A DNA stretch of 64,000 nt from Haematobia irritans (lineage: Eukaryota; Arthropoda; Insecta; Diptera; Muscidae). A program made the translations under genes and the position numbers. Positions 43,891 through 56,050 of this stretch are shown in pieces (position 1 is the first letter of the stretch; each line of letters starts with the position of its first letter). The stretch is from the NCBI RefSeq assembly GCF_050003625.1, contig NC_134400.1:55680066-55744065 (forward strand), given 5' to 3'. Under the pieces are notes generated by a model, which saw only the letters and a list, made by a program, of their open reading frames with translations, was not told the origin of the DNA and searched no databases.

Positions 43891-46276
43891 CACAAAAAAA
43901 AATTTTTTGATTTCAATCACGAAAATCGCGGATTCAATCATTTTTTTAATTGAAATGTCTTCAATCACGAAAATGATAGTATCAATCACCCATTTTGATT
44001 GAAAACCAACACGATTTTTAATTAAAAATTTAATTGACTTTTGTCACGGAATCAATTTATTGTGTGATTGAATCAATTAAAAACGTGATTGATTTTTAAC
44101 CCTGGACAGTCATCCTTCGTCAAAATGACGACGCGTAATTTCATTTTCGATCTAAAATGCATTTTAGTCGATTGGGAAATGATAAATTTAAGTTATACAA
44201 ATGCAAATATTTTATGAATTTTTGTTGTATTCTAATTAAAAACAAAATGAATAAGAAAATAAATTCAATTTTGGTTCACATTTTTGCTCACAGTGCAAAT
44301 TATAGCATCTTGAAATAAGCCGTAGTCAAAATGACGAAGGATGACGTTAGTGTACAAAAAATAAGGATGACTGTCCAGGGTTAACATAAAATTCAATCAC
44401 AGTTTTAATTGAATCAATTAAAATTTTAATTAATTTCGCGACAAAAATCAATCAACTATTTGATTCATTCAATTAAATAATTAATTGAAATTGCCTATAA
44501 ATTTCCATCAAAAAATTTATATATTGCGACCCCAAAATCGTATTTAGTTTTTTTTTCTTTTGAAATAAAAGAAAATATGTGTTTCTTATAAAACATATTT
44601 AATATTTTATTATTTTTTGAATTATGCAATAGACAAATAAATTTGGTTCTTGTCATTTGTGTTTTGTTCTAACATAACTTACAAATACAACTACTATCAA
44701 TCACAACTATTGGGTGAAAAAATAAATTATATAAATCATTATCTTCCTTATAATAATAACCATGTTAGCATGTTCCTTCTAATATTTAGATGCGCCTAGA
44801 TTTCCAATAAATCAGCAGCCTGTAAGCTAAATTAGTTTTTCTGAAAGTAAACAGAATAATTCGAATTTTATTTTGTTCAATTAAAAGTTAATTTTGTTAA
44901 ACATTACCTGCATAGAATATCAAGTTCAATTCTTAGTTCCAGGTTGCAGATTTATAATCTTCTTTTGCAGTTGTAGTCTTTTAGCATAAAAAGGTGTACT
45001 AAGGAGCTCGGTAATTTAATTTTAGTAACAATTCCTTTCCAAAATTTCCACACATTAAAATCGTCTATTAAAATTTGAACCAATCAAAGACAAAAATAAT
45101 GGGAGAACAATGTAATATTTGGTATTATATTGATGATACTTTGCAAATTCTGGAAATAGAAAAAAATATAAATGGAAAAAATATATTTTTATTATTTTCG
45201 GATATTTTTCATATTTTTAAATCAAAAAGAAAGAACTTTTTTACCATTACATAATTCAGCTCATTAGTTTATATACCAGATATACTGCTCTCTACTTGGG
45301 TTCAAACTGAAAAAGGCAGGTAAAACAAAAATGCAATTTAATGCCAACGCTACTTCGCAACTTCAAGGTGAATCTTCCAACAAACCCATACCGCTCTTGG
45401 TTTTAAGAAAACTAGGAGTGAAACAAATTTATAATTTTAAAAGATCAATACGGTACTCACTTTTTTTGCAAACATATTATTATATATTTGATAAAATGAT
45501 GGAGTTGATTGGTCAATTTCACGAAATAAAATTGGTCACTAAAAGAAATGAATAAAAAATATATTATTTTAGTCCGTTTAATGTAAACAGGCTTCAATGG
45601 AAAACGGTATTCACATTTCACAATTTTTTACCTTCAATAAACGTAGATTGTTTTCCATTTTTACAATACCACAAAACACAAACACAGGTAATTTCAAATG
45701 CGTTCTGTTATATATTTTTTTCAAACCTTTATCACGTGGCCGTATGTTGTTGCACACTTTATTTATTTCAACCCTTTGCTATGATTTGTTGTTGCGTTCA
45801 AAATATTTATGCACACATTTTTAATGCAGCAGACAGAATGTCGCCAATCATGTTTTTCAATTTACGCGAAAAACAAAAACCCAACCGTTCGTTACGAGTT
45901 ACTTCCACAGACTGATCTCTCCATCATACATTGTTGAATAAAAACCCATTCTCTTGTTCTCTTTTCGCTCTTTCCATTGCTCAAAATTATTCAGTTTCAA
46001 TCACAAAGGTGATTGGATCAATCACATATGTAATTGGAAACGGAAAAAATTTCAATCACGTTTGTAATTGAAAATTATTTCCGTATTGATTAACAAATTG
46101 ATTGAATCAATTAATATTTTAATTGGAAACGTAACAAATATCAATCATTTTTTTAATTGGTTTTTATTCGGATTTGATTAAATAATTAATTGAATCAATT
46201 AACATATTAATTGAATCCGTTTCCAAATTCAATTAAGTGTTTAATTCAAAAAATGTTGGTGATAATTTTTTGTGTG
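43891..46276. mobile_element. 2.1-kb TIR element, copy 2
   Basis: Left CACAAAAAAAAATTTTTTG, right TTTTTTGTGTG, with TA on both sides (43889-43890 and 46277-46278). The copy in repeat R at 12774-12789 shows the uninterrupted AAGTACTTTACATTTC site. Length is 2386 bp including a 281-bp MITE plus its TTAA. The open frames seen in copy 1 carry different stops here, so they are not constrained. Confidence 0.9.
44100..44380. mobile_element. piggyBac-type MITE, intact
   Basis: CCCTGGACAGTCATCCTT at the left is inverted as AAGGATGACTGTCCAGGG at the right. TTAA flanks both sides (44096-44099 and 44381-44384). The sister element copy near 20980 reads 'gatttttaacataaa' without it. A TTAA target and CCC ends are piggyBac signatures. 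No transposase. Confidence 0.93.
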
Positions 46277-46434
46277 TACATTTCACAAGTAGTTTTATAG
46301 CATGACAAACGAATTTTTAACTACCAGTTAAGAAATTTTTTAAAGAAATTTCCATCGTATTTTGTAGGCCATGAACTAAACGATTGCTACTTACAATTTG
46401 TAAAATTTCCTTTCTATATATTATTATACCCTCC

Positions 46435-47688
46435 ACCATAGGATGGGGGGTATATTAACTTTGTCATTCCGTTTGTAACACAACGAAATATTGCTCTAAG
46501 ACCCCATAAAGTATATATATTCTGGGTCGTGGTGAAATTCTGAGTCGATCTGAGCATGTCCGTCCGTCCGTCTGTTGAAATCACGCTAACTTCCGAACGA
46601 AACAAGCTATCAACTTGAAACTTGGCACAAGTAGTTGTTATTGATGTAGGTCGGATGGTATTGCAAATGGGCCATATCGGTCCACTTTTACGTATAGCCC
46701 CCATATAAACGGACCCCCAAATTTGGTTTGCGAGACCTCTAAGAGAAGCAAATTTCATCCGATTCGGCTAAAATTTGGTACATGGTGTTAGTATATGGTC
46801 TCTAACAACCATGCAAAAATTGGTTCACATCGGTCCATAATTATATATAGCCCCCATATAAACCGATCCCCCGATTTGGCTTGCGGAGCCTCTAAGAGAA
46901 GTAAATTTCATCCGATCCGGCTGAAATTTGGTACATGGTGTTAGTATATGGTCTCTAACAACCATGCAAAAATTGGTTCACATCGGTGCATAATTATATA
47001 TAGCTCCCATATAAACCGATCCCCCGATTTGGCTTGCGGAGCCTCTAAGAGAAGAAAATTTCATCCGATCCGGCTGAAATTTGGTACATGGTGTTAGTAT
47101 ATGGTCTCCAACAACCATGCAAAAATTGGTCCATATCGGTCCATAATTATATATAGCCCCCATATAAACCGATCCCCAGATTTGACCTCCGGAGCCTCTT
47201 GGAAGACCAAAATTTATCTGATTCAGTTGAAATTTGGTACGTGATGTTAATATATGGCCTCAAACACCCGTGCAAAAATTGGTCGATATCGGTCCATAAT
47301 TAGATATAGGCCCCGTATAAACCGATCCCCAGATTTGACCTCCGGAGCACCTTGGAAGAGCAAAATTCTTCCCATTCGGTTGAAATTTGGTACGTGATGT
47401 TAGTATAGGGTATCCAACAACCATGTAGGAATTGGTTCCTATCAGTCCATAATAATATATAGCTCCCATATAAACCGATCCCCAGATTTGACCTCCGGTG
47501 CCTTTTGGAGAAGCAAAATTCATCCGATCTGGTTGAAATTTGATACGTGGTGGTAGTATATGATATTTAACAACCATGTGAGTTGAAATTTGTGGATGAC
47601 AGTCTTTCGTAGAAGTTTCTACGCAATCCATGGTGGAGGGTACATAAGATTCGGCCTGGCCGAACTTACGGCCGTATATACTTGTTTT
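46435..47688 (+). mobile_element. DINE-like element, both ends present
   Basis: 5' TATACCCTCCACCATAGG, (GTCC)n, about five 153-bp-type monomers, 3' TTCGGCCTGGCCGAACTTAC with GGCCGTATATACTTG. No 29-bp array inside, but one follows directly at 47690. Confidence 0.78.
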
Positions 47689-47689
47689 T

Positions 47690-47935
47690 ATATATTTTTG
47701 ATAGAAATAAAATTTTTACAAAATTTTTTATAGAAATAAAATTTTGACAAAAATTTCTATAAAAATAATTTTTGCCAAAATTTTCTATAGAAATAAAATT
47801 TTGACAAAATTTTCTATAGAAATAAAAGGTTGACAAAAAACAAAATAAAATATTGACAAAAAGAAAAATATTTTGAGAAAATTTTCTATAGAAATATGAT
47901 TGTGACAAAACTTTCTGAAGAAATAAATTTTTGCA
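47690..47935. repeat. 29-bp palindromic tandem array
   Basis: About eight diverged units, immediately after a DINE-like 3' end. Confidence 0.75.
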
Positions 47936-48174
47936 AAATAATATTTTTTGGTAGTTTTTGGTTCATGTGGAAGCGTAATATAATATGCTTTTTTCGACTA
48001 AATCATTCTTGAAATTCAATAAATTGGTGATTTTGACTATGGCTTTTACAAAATCGAGATTTTATTCACGCATGAACTTGTATGTTTTGCCAAATTCGTA
48101 AAAGATTATTAATTAACATGTTTGTTAAAGACCTTCTCAAATATTAAAATATTTTGTCAAAACTATTGTCTACA

Positions 48175-48424
48175 CACCCAGAGAAGGAATATGATCACCT
48201 CAAACATGTTTTAAGAGCAAAATGTTATTTTTGGGTGGTGACCATGTAACATAGTTTTCGCAACCATGTTATTTTCTCGAAAATCATGTATGAGATTTCG
48301 ACAAGCAGGTTATATTTGACGAGAAAATAATATTTTAGTGACAAACATGTTACATGGTCACCATACAAAAATAATATTTTGCCCTTGAAACATGTTTGAG
48401 GTGATCATACTCCTTCTCTGCGTG
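48175..48424. mobile_element. 250-bp fold-back MITE with ~105-bp arms
   Basis: The left arm begins CACCCAGAGAAGGAATATG and the right arm is its near-perfect reverse complement (CACGCAGAGAAGGAGTATG). Both arms include GATCACCTCAAACATG and TGGTGACCATGTAACAT. CA flanks both sides (48173-48174 and 48425-48426). Confidence 0.8.
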
Positions 48425-48639
48425 CACAAAAGGTACTAAATCATTCGCGGGAGTACTACGGTACTGATTAGGGTGGAAAAGTATTGAAAAAAGTACTATA
48501 GTACTGCATTTTCCATCCTTGATATGTATGTAATTTCTAAATTAAATTGTAAATTGGTTAAATTGTAAGGGCCGATGTTGAATGTAAACCACACCTAAAC
48601 GCCAAGTTTTTTTCCGAATTTTATTTGACATTTCTCTAT

Positions 48640-48925
48640 TTCAGACTTACTCAATTTGAACCATGCAGAGATACACAATCCAACAACGTTCCAATGTTTC
48701 CAAGAAATGGCAACAGTGGATGATCAATTTTCGAAGAAAATCATCTTCAGTGATGCGGCACATTTTCACCTCAGTGGATTCGTCAACAAACAGAATTGCC
48801 GCATTTGGGCGAATGAGAATCCAAGAGTGATTGTCGAAAAACCAACACCCACAAAGAGTGACAGTTTGGTGCTTTTTACACCGAAACATATGAAAAACAA
48901 TATTTTTCGTCGGTGTGGTCTCAGT
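48640..48925 (+). pseudogene. Mariner transposase fragment
   Basis: FSDAAHFHLSGFVNKQNCRI is the first-D region of a mariner-type catalytic domain (the usual SDEAHF has become SDAAHF), preceded by QEMATVDDQFSKKI and followed by ENPRVIVEKP. The second and third catalytic parts are missing. It is a different lineage from the 10038 copy and is joined abruptly to a LINE fragment. Confidence 0.8.
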
Positions 48926-49062
48926 GAAGATGGTTGAGGCATCTCCCTTATTGCAAACTACCAGATTAGTACACAAAATAAACTCTATTAGTGACTGTCC
49001 TCTTTTATTAATGTCACTACCTCCCACATATATTATGATAATGTCTTTGTATTCAATGGCTC
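48926..49062 (-). pseudogene. LINE endonuclease fragment
   Basis: EYKDIIIIYVGGSDINKRGQ then SLIEFILCTNLVVCNKGDAS matches the region before the catalytic SDH of Jockey-superfamily endonucleases. It is about 45 residues and ends where the mariner fragment begins. Confidence 0.75.
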
Positions 49063-49456
49063 CTCAACCAAGGTCTTAGGTTTTGTTCTTATATATGTTA
49101 CATATTGCTACCGTCACATCAGCCGTTTCGATGGAGTCATCAAGAATGTCCTCTTCCCAGATCTCAACAACAATCGGTTCAGGCAGTAGAAGCCTCCTCT
49201 CCCTCCGATGTTTGTCCAGGTCTGCATTTTTGGTATCTCCATGGTCCATTTCGGAATATTTTGGCTGATCGCTTTTGTATACCATTATTTGGATATAATG
49301 AAAGTCATAACATACACGGCCCTGAGACTTGGCTAGATGTGGCAAAGGCTGCATGTTCAATAAAAACACTGCATGCCGACTTGGTCCATCTAGTTCACTC
49401 AAACAGCCAACCTTCCAATGAGCAGTTGGAAGATCCGTATTACATTTCTTTAGTCT
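49063..49456. other. Unidentified segment open on both strands
   Basis: Open for about 130 codons on each strand. The minus-strand version ends in an acidic stretch (EPIVVEIWEEDILDDSIETA). I recognise no family. It ends exactly at the Gypsy LTR target site. Confidence 0.35.
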
Positions 49457-49460
49457 ATTT

Positions 49461-49695
49461 TGTGAAAACACCTATTACATGTATGTCCCTACCGAGCAAT
49501 ATGCAACTCTGTTGATGGATAGGAGTGGAAAGACGAAGAAAAGTCAGTCGACGAAGATTAGCGAAACGTTAAACACCTTAAATATTTTGTCTACAATTGT
49601 TTTAAATTAATAACCAATTAATTAAACAATAACTGAATTCTTTTATTTTGTTCTATTAAATTAAAGGACACTGGTTTATTTTTCGTCGATTCACA
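49461..49695 (+). repeat. 5' LTR of second Gypsy element
   Basis: 235 bp. It shares 'ccctaccgagcaatatgc', 'cagtcgacgaagattagcg' and 'aggacactggtttattttt' with the 3' LTR. No obvious tRNA-complementary TGG site follows it. Confidence 0.88.
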
Positions 49696-50335
49696 GTACA
49701 GAAGTGAGATTGAATTTACGTACATAATGAAATAAAAGTTGTAATGTGCGGTTGTGAATTTTTGTTTTGTATGGAAAACAACGAATGAATTGGCAGAGTT
49801 ACGATCGTCGCGTGAACGTGTGTGTGCTTTCATAGCTTTACGAAGCCAACCAACAGTATTGGCATGGTTGTATGTGTGCGAAGAGACACGGCACTTCTAT
49901 GAATGGACGTAGGCAAAAGCAAGAATAAGAACGTAATTAAGGACGGCAAAGCGTGAATGAAGTGTCTTCATCGGTCATTATGATCATGTCATAGTTTTGG
50001 TGAGACAAACGAATCCCTGTGGTGTTGGAAGTATCATTCTGCACAATGTAGTTGGTTCTTCGCCAATAATTTCGTATACTAACTCCTTTCAGCATACAAA
50101 GTAATCGGAAGGGTTCCTTTACCCACTGGAATGCCACGAAGTAATCTACTAAAAACCATTTAAGCATTCTGAGAGTACCGTAATTCAACGGTGAAAAATT
50201 AAAAGCAACACAAATTTGTCAGTCTTTCTCTAAGTTTTGTGGTGTTCGGATCGTTTTTGTTTAGTTTCATATATTATGGTAAGAACGCCAATTATCAGTT
50301 ACATTAAAAATTTAGTAAAGAATTATTATTTTTCT
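49696..50335. other. Gypsy internal 5' region, no gene recognised
   Basis: No gag motif is visible. A 76-codon minus-strand frame (50167 down to 49937) is antisense to the element and matches nothing I know. Confidence 0.4.
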
Positions 50336-52197
50336 ATTTTTATACCCTCCACCATAGGATGGGGGGTATATTAACTTTGTCATTCCGTTTGTAACACATC
50401 GAAATATTGCTCTAAGACCCCATAAAGTATATATATTCTGGGTCGTGGTGAAATTCTGAGTCGATCTGAGCATGTCCGTCCGTCCGTCTGTTGAAATCAC
50501 ACTAACTTCCGAACGGAACAAGCTATCGACTTGAAACTTGGCACAAGTAGTTGTTATTGATGTAGGTCGGATGATATTGCAAATGGGCCATATCGGTCCA
50601 CTTTTACGTATAGCCCCCATATAAACGGACCTTCAAATTTGGCTTGCGAATCCTCTAAGAGAAGCAAATTTCATCCGATCCGGCTGAAATTTTGTACATA
50701 GTGTTAATACATGGTCCCTAACAACCATGCAAAAATTGGTCCACATCGGTCCATAATTATAGATAGCTCCCATATAAACCGATCCCCAAATTTGGCTTGC
50801 GAATCCTCTACGAGAAGCAAATTTCATCCGATCCGGCTGAAATTTGGTACATGGTCCCTAACAACCATGCAAAAATTGGTCCACATCGGTCCATAATTAC
50901 ATATAGCCCCCATATAAACCGATCCCCAGATTTGGCTTGCGAAGCCTCTAAGAGAAGCAAATTTCATCTGAATCGGCTGAAATTTGGTACATGGTGTTAG
51001 TATATGGTCTCTAACAACCATGCAAAAATTGGTCCCCATCGGTTCATAATTATATATAGCCCCCATATAAACCGATCCCCAGATTTGGCTTGCGAAGCCT
51101 CTAAGAGAAGCAAATTTCATCTGAATCGGCTGAAATTTGTTACATGGTGTAAGTATATGGTCACTAATGACCATGCAAAAATTGGTCCACACGGTCCAAA
51201 ATTATATATAGCCCCCATATAAACCGATCACCAGATTTGACCTCCGGAGCCTCTTGGAAGACCAAAATTCATCTGATTCAGTTCAAATTTGGTACGTGGT
51301 GTTAATACATGGTCTCAAACACCCATGCAAAAATTGTTCGAAATAGGTCCATAATTATGTGTAGGCCTCATATAAACCGGTCCCCAGATTTGACCTCCGG
51401 AGCCCCTTAGAAGAGCAAAATTTATCCGATTCGGTTGAAATTTGGTACGTGATGTTAGTATATTGTATCCAACAACCATGCAGGAATTGGTTCATACCAG
51501 TCCATAATTATATATAGCTCCCATATAAACCGATCCCCAGATTTGACCTCCGGTGCCTTATGGAGAAGCAAAATTCATCCTATCTGGTTGAAATTTCGTA
51601 CGTGGTGGTAGTATATGATATTTAACAACCATGCCAAAAGTGGTCCATATCAGTCCATAATCATATATAGTCCCCATATAAACCGATCCAGATATTTGGT
51701 TTTGGAGCCTCTTGGAGGAGCAAATTTCATCCGAGTCAGTTGAAATTTGGTACATTGTGGTAGTATATGGCCGTTAACAACCATGCCTAACTAGGTCCAT
51801 ATCGGTCTATAGTTATATATAACCCTCAAATAAATCGATCCCCAATCACACAAAAATTGGTCCATACCAAGTTCATAATTGTATATAGCTCCCAAATATT
51901 TCAATTCTGGCTCTCTACATATCGTGCAAAAAGTCGATATCGATTCGTAATTATTTGTAGACTTACCTATACATAACTTTATTGTCTAATATATACCACG
52001 TATGGACTAACTCACAATTTAGAAAACGATGTTAAGAAATTTTAAGATACGACGACCCAAGTAATTCGATTGTGGATGACATTCTTTCGTAGAAGTTTCT
52101 ACGCAATCCGTGGTGGAGGGTACAAGTATATACGGCCGTGGAGGGTACAAGTATATACGCTCGGCCAGGCCGAACTTACGGCCGTATATACTTGTTT
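50336..52197 (+). mobile_element. DINE-like element nested in Gypsy
   Basis: 5' TTTTTATACCCTCCACCAT, (GTCC)n, about nine monomers, 3' GAACTTACGGCCGTATATAC ending TTGTTT. The 3' end has a partial tandem duplication of GTGGAGGGTACAAGTATATA at 52110-52160. Confidence 0.78.
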
Positions 52198-52657
52198 AAA
52201 TTACATTCCAGTGACCGACGCAAAGCAGTCCAACTTTAGAAAAAGTGCCGCTTTCAATTGATTTATGTAGAGGGGAACCCTTCTAATTTCAAATTTTATT
52301 ACTAAACAGAATTTTAAAATGTGTGAAATTTATTATTAATTTAAGTTAATTTTTTTTATTATTTTAATTTTATTAAATAAATAAAAACTTTATTAAAAAC
52401 ATATATATTTTTTTGAGCGTTTGAAGTTATTTAAACCTTTGACCATATCTGATTACAACGTAATCGTTTCGGAACCATTGTTCAATGGTTTCGTTCTACT
52501 ACCACAACTCAAATAACTAAACAACTAGTTCTGATATGTTGAATCAGTAATTGAAAGGGGGACAATTCATACTCGCGTAGGACATGTCCATGTTAAATTC
52601 GCCACTCAAACCCATTGAACGTAATCAGAAATAGAACTACTACACTTTACTCGATGT
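52198..52657. other. Gypsy internal sequence, no gene recognised
   Basis: AT-rich with no gag motif. It connects the nested DINE-like copy to the gag remnant. Confidence 0.4.
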
Positions 52658-53077
52658 GTGGCTACTTTCTGGAACAAAACTAGTTCCTTGTCTATTCCCG
52701 CTGGTACAATTGTACAGACAACGAGCAAGCTGAAAGGTGCATCAGAATTGTGGTTGGATGCTTCATCTGAGATTTATGTCTCATGGGCGAATTTTTCAAG
52801 TGCTTTGTTGACAGAATTCAGTTCTCAATTCGACGCAGCGGACATCCACTACAAAATGAGCAGTGCTGTGAGACAACAAGGTGGACGGGTAACCGATTAT
52901 TGTTTCCGAATGAGTGCGCTAGGAAGACGGCATAACTTAGACGATGCATCGGTGGTCAAGTACACGCGAGAAGGACTAAAATATTGTGAATTGCAAGTTA
53001 CTATTGCCGCAATGCGTTTTAATTCTATGAAGGAAATGCGTGAGACCCTCGAGTCTTATCAATTTAAAGAATTTTAA
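52658..53077 (+). pseudogene. Second Gypsy gag remnant
   Basis: 139 residues without an ATG (first codon GTG in an open frame). LTEFSSQFDAADIHYKMSSA and YCFRMSALGRRHNLDD resemble the capsid region of Gypsy gag. The N-terminus is lost. A zinc knuckle follows in another frame. Confidence 0.7.
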
Positions 53078-53161
53078 CAGTGATCGCCAAATACGTAAGG
53101 ACATTCCTACCAATAAGATTGAAACGGGCACGAAGAAGTCTGTTGAAAATCAAATCAAATC

Positions 53162-53548
53162 GTGTGTTATAATTGTGGTATTGCCGGTCATATTTCGAGT
53201 AAGTGTACAGAGCCGCAGAAACGATCGCGTTGCATAGACTGTAATAAGGTACACCCGCGAAACGAACTCCAAGATTGTGGAAAAACAATAAAACTAGCCG
53301 CGAGAATCGAATCGGGCGATAAAGACGCAAAGACAGTGCTCATAAATGGAAGAAATTATACTGCATTTCTCGATACCGGTTGTGAAATAAGTATAGTACG
53401 TCGTTCTAAGGCTAGACAAATTGGCGGTTCGAAGAAATGTTCGATGCGGATAAACGGAATATGTGGTGGCACCGGTGAACTAAATGAGAAAATTACTGTT
53501 CGTATTAAAATGGATGAGATAGACTTGGAAATTGTTAATTATATGTGA
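53162..53548 (+). pseudogene. Gypsy nucleocapsid knuckle and protease
   Basis: CYNCGIAGHISSKC is a CX2CX4HX4C RNA-binding knuckle. AFLDTGCEISIVR keeps the catalytic DTG of the aspartic protease. The frame stops at 53546-53548 with ATGTGA, and the next frame opens at 53545. Confidence 0.82.
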
Positions 53549-54616
53549 TATCGGATAGTGAATTAACTACGGATATTTTACTCGGAAGTGACATTCGTGC
53601 TGTAGTTCGCGGTCGATCAGTGCAATTTGAAGAGGCAAAAGTCCAAATGGTTAAGAAAATTGATGAGGCTCAAATACGTTGTGGTACCGACGATGTTGAA
53701 ACACGCATGAAATTAATGGAAATTCTAAATAAATTTAGTGATGTGTTTTCTAATAACTTTAACGAAATCGGACAGACAAATATATTGGAAATGAAAATTG
53801 AGCTAACAGCAGGTGAAACGATTACGCAGAAACCGTATTGTATTCCAGAACCTAAACGGGAAATAGTGTCGAGTATGGTCAAAGATCTCCTAGATAGTGG
53901 TATAATATTAGAATCGCAATCCGAATATGCTATCCAATAATGCTTGTAAAGAAGAAGGACGGTAGTGACAGACCCTGTGTCGATTACAGACGTCTAAATT
54001 GGTGCACAGTGAAGGAGAATTTTCCGACTCCAAATATCGAAGAACGTTTCAAAGAGGTTTATAAAGTATTTAGTGTACTCGATTTGAATAGCGGTTACTA
54101 TCAGATACCGATAGAGTCTGACAGTCGAAAGTATACCACATTCATTACTCCGGATGGACTATACAAATTTAACTGCATGCCTTTCGGGTTGAAGAATGCC
54201 CCGGTAGTTTTTCAACGCCTCATTGTTCGCGTAAAAAGTGAGACACGTCGCGGAGATATGTACCATTATATGGACGATATAGTTGTAGCCAGTGAGACGA
54301 GATGTTCGAGAAACTTGAGCGTGTTTTTGAAGTTTTGAGGAAATTAAATTTAATGCTTAATTTGAAGAAATGTGACTTTCTCAAGGCGACAGTTCAATAT
54401 TTAGGTCACGAGTTACACAACGAAGGCGTAAGTCCCGGTGAGGTGAAAATAAAATTCATTGCCGAATTTAGTATTCCGTCGAATATTACTGATGTGCGAA
54501 GATTTTTGGGTCTTTGTGGCTATTTTCGAAAATTTGTGCCTGCATTTGCCATCATATCCGAACGACTATTTTGTAAATCATCAGGTCAGTTATTGTGGGT
54601 AGTTCCTAAATCACTT
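53545..54616 (+). pseudogene. Gypsy reverse transcriptase
   Basis: Three frames in order. 53545-53940 holds the protease tail (DILLGSDI) and the RT lead-in (QKPYCIPEPKREIV). 53940-54338 holds VKKKDGSDRPCVDYRRLNW, VLDLNSGYYQIPI, MPFGLKNAPVVFQRL and the catalytic YMDDIVVAS. 54302 onward holds LKKCDFLKATVQYLGHEL and FLGLCGYFRKFVPAF. Each junction is a frameshift. Confidence 0.88.
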
Positions 54617-54618
54617 CG

Positions 54619-55065
54619 TTGGAAGCTGATCCAAATCATCACGATTGTGTAGGCCATATTGGTGTGGACAAAACAATTGAGCTGTTACAGAAGAATTTTT
54701 CGTTTGCTCGTATGCGTAATTTCGTTGAATCATATGTCAAATCTTGTATTGAATGTGCATGCAATAAGCGACCAAGCGGTAAACAAGAGGGTGAGTACCA
54801 TTTTGGCGAATGCGAACCTATACCATTTCACACCATACATTTGGACCATTTGGGTCCGTTTCCCAAGAGCGTTAAGAGAAATGAGCATATTTTGGTTTTA
54901 ATCGACTCTTTTACCAAATACGTCATTATACTACCTGTCAAGAACACAGCCACGAAGCACTTACTTGAGATTTTGAAAGATGTAAGCAGTTATTTTGGCG
55001 TATTTACTCGTATTATCTCAGATCGCGGTACGATGTGTACGTCTAAGGATTTTGAGTCGTATTGA
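54619..55065 (+). pseudogene. Gypsy integrase, N-terminal and core part
   Basis: VGHIGVDKTIELLQ with CIECACNKR forms the HHCC zinc finger. HTIHLDHLGPF holds the first catalytic D and IISDRGTMCTSKDFESY the second. The frame stops before the catalytic E. It follows the RT tail directly, with no RNase H, so about 130 residues are deleted. Confidence 0.86.
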
Positions 55066-55263
55066 CAATGACATTATTCATATCTTAAATGCTGTCAGAA
55101 CGCCCAGGGCCAACGGGCAAGTCTAGCGTGCTAATCGCACTATTCTGGATATGTTATTGCCAACGACAACCGAAGATAAACGATGGGATGGACATCTAAT
55201 AACAAAGACGAGCATATGAAAAGCAGCGGTACGACGCTGATCATAAAACGCCAACAAGCTACA

Positions 55264-55520
55264 AAACTGGTGACCTGTTCCTTGTAGAAAATGAACCTGG
55301 AAGTACAGGCTCATCAAGAAAACTCGAACCACGCTTCAAGGGGCCATTTAAAATAACGAAGGTACTAGGCAACGATCGCTACGTAGTCGAAGATCTACCG
55401 AATTCAAACCGTAAACGTCGATATTACTGTTCGGTATATTCTTCCGATAAAATGAAGCCTTGGTGTTGTTTGCCACCGTTTGCAGAAGATGACGACGAAA
55501 CATCTGGCGAGGGCGCCTAG
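55264..55520 (+). pseudogene. Gypsy integrase C-terminal (GPF) remnant
   Basis: KTGDLFLVENEPGS, RFKGPFKITKVLG and DRYVVEDLPN form the GPY/F-type module. An acidic tail (FAEDDDETSGEGA) ends at 55520, twenty bases before the 3' LTR. 55066-55263 between core and tail is decayed. Confidence 0.78.
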
Positions 55521-55539
55521 ATTGTCAGGAAGGGCCGAC

Positions 55540-55777
55540 TGTGGAAACACCTATTATATATATGTCCCTACCGAGCAATATGCAACTCTGTTGATGGATA
55601 CCTGGAGAGGAAAGTCGAAGAAAAGTCAGTCGACGAAGATTAGCGAAACGTTAAACACCTTAAATATTTTGTCTACAATTCTTTTAAATTAATAACCAAT
55701 TAATTAAACAATAAATGAATTCTTTTATTTTGTTCTATTAAATTAAAGGACACTGGTTTATTTTTCGTCGATTCACA
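55540..55777 (+). repeat. 3' LTR of second Gypsy element
   Basis: 238 bp, TGTGGAAACACC to TTCACA. It is preceded by the purine-rich AGGAAGGG. Confidence 0.9.
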
Positions 55778-55929
55778 ATTTTAAATAGATTCGAAAGAAA
55801 AGTTTTAATGTTTATTTTCCTCTTGTAACAATTTTATTTGGGAGAAGATGTTTTCAAACATATCAGTTTTAAAGTGACAGTCTGATTTATTTTTAGGCTC
55901 ACTTAGACTATTTGGTCCATTGTGATAAA

Positions 55930-56050
55930 AACATATTAAAAAATGCTTCCAAACATAATGTATATTCGTATAAAACAAACATCATAATGTTTCGGCAGTA
56001 TCCAAAGATATGTTCGAAACATATGTTATAGAAGCGATTTCTAGGGTGTA
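55930..56050. repeat. ATGTT-family fragment
   Basis: It shares 'gcttccaaacata' and 'aatgtttcggcagtat' with 8700-8780. Confidence 0.55.

Larger units (their letters stand above)
49461..55777 (+). mobile_element. Second Gypsy-type element, with 4-bp TSD
   Basis: Two similar LTRs (49461-49695 and 55540-55777) start TGTG and end TTCACA. ATTT flanks the whole unit (49457-49460 and 55778-55781). This ties the LTRs to one insertion although a DINE-like element sits inside. The interior carries gag, protease, RT and integrase fragments in order, all frameshifted, with RNase H missing. Confidence 0.88.

Noticed and set aside
49937..50188. Minus-strand frame of about 76 codons from an ATG
   Set aside because: Lies antisense inside the Gypsy element defined by LTRs and TSD; no recognisable domain.
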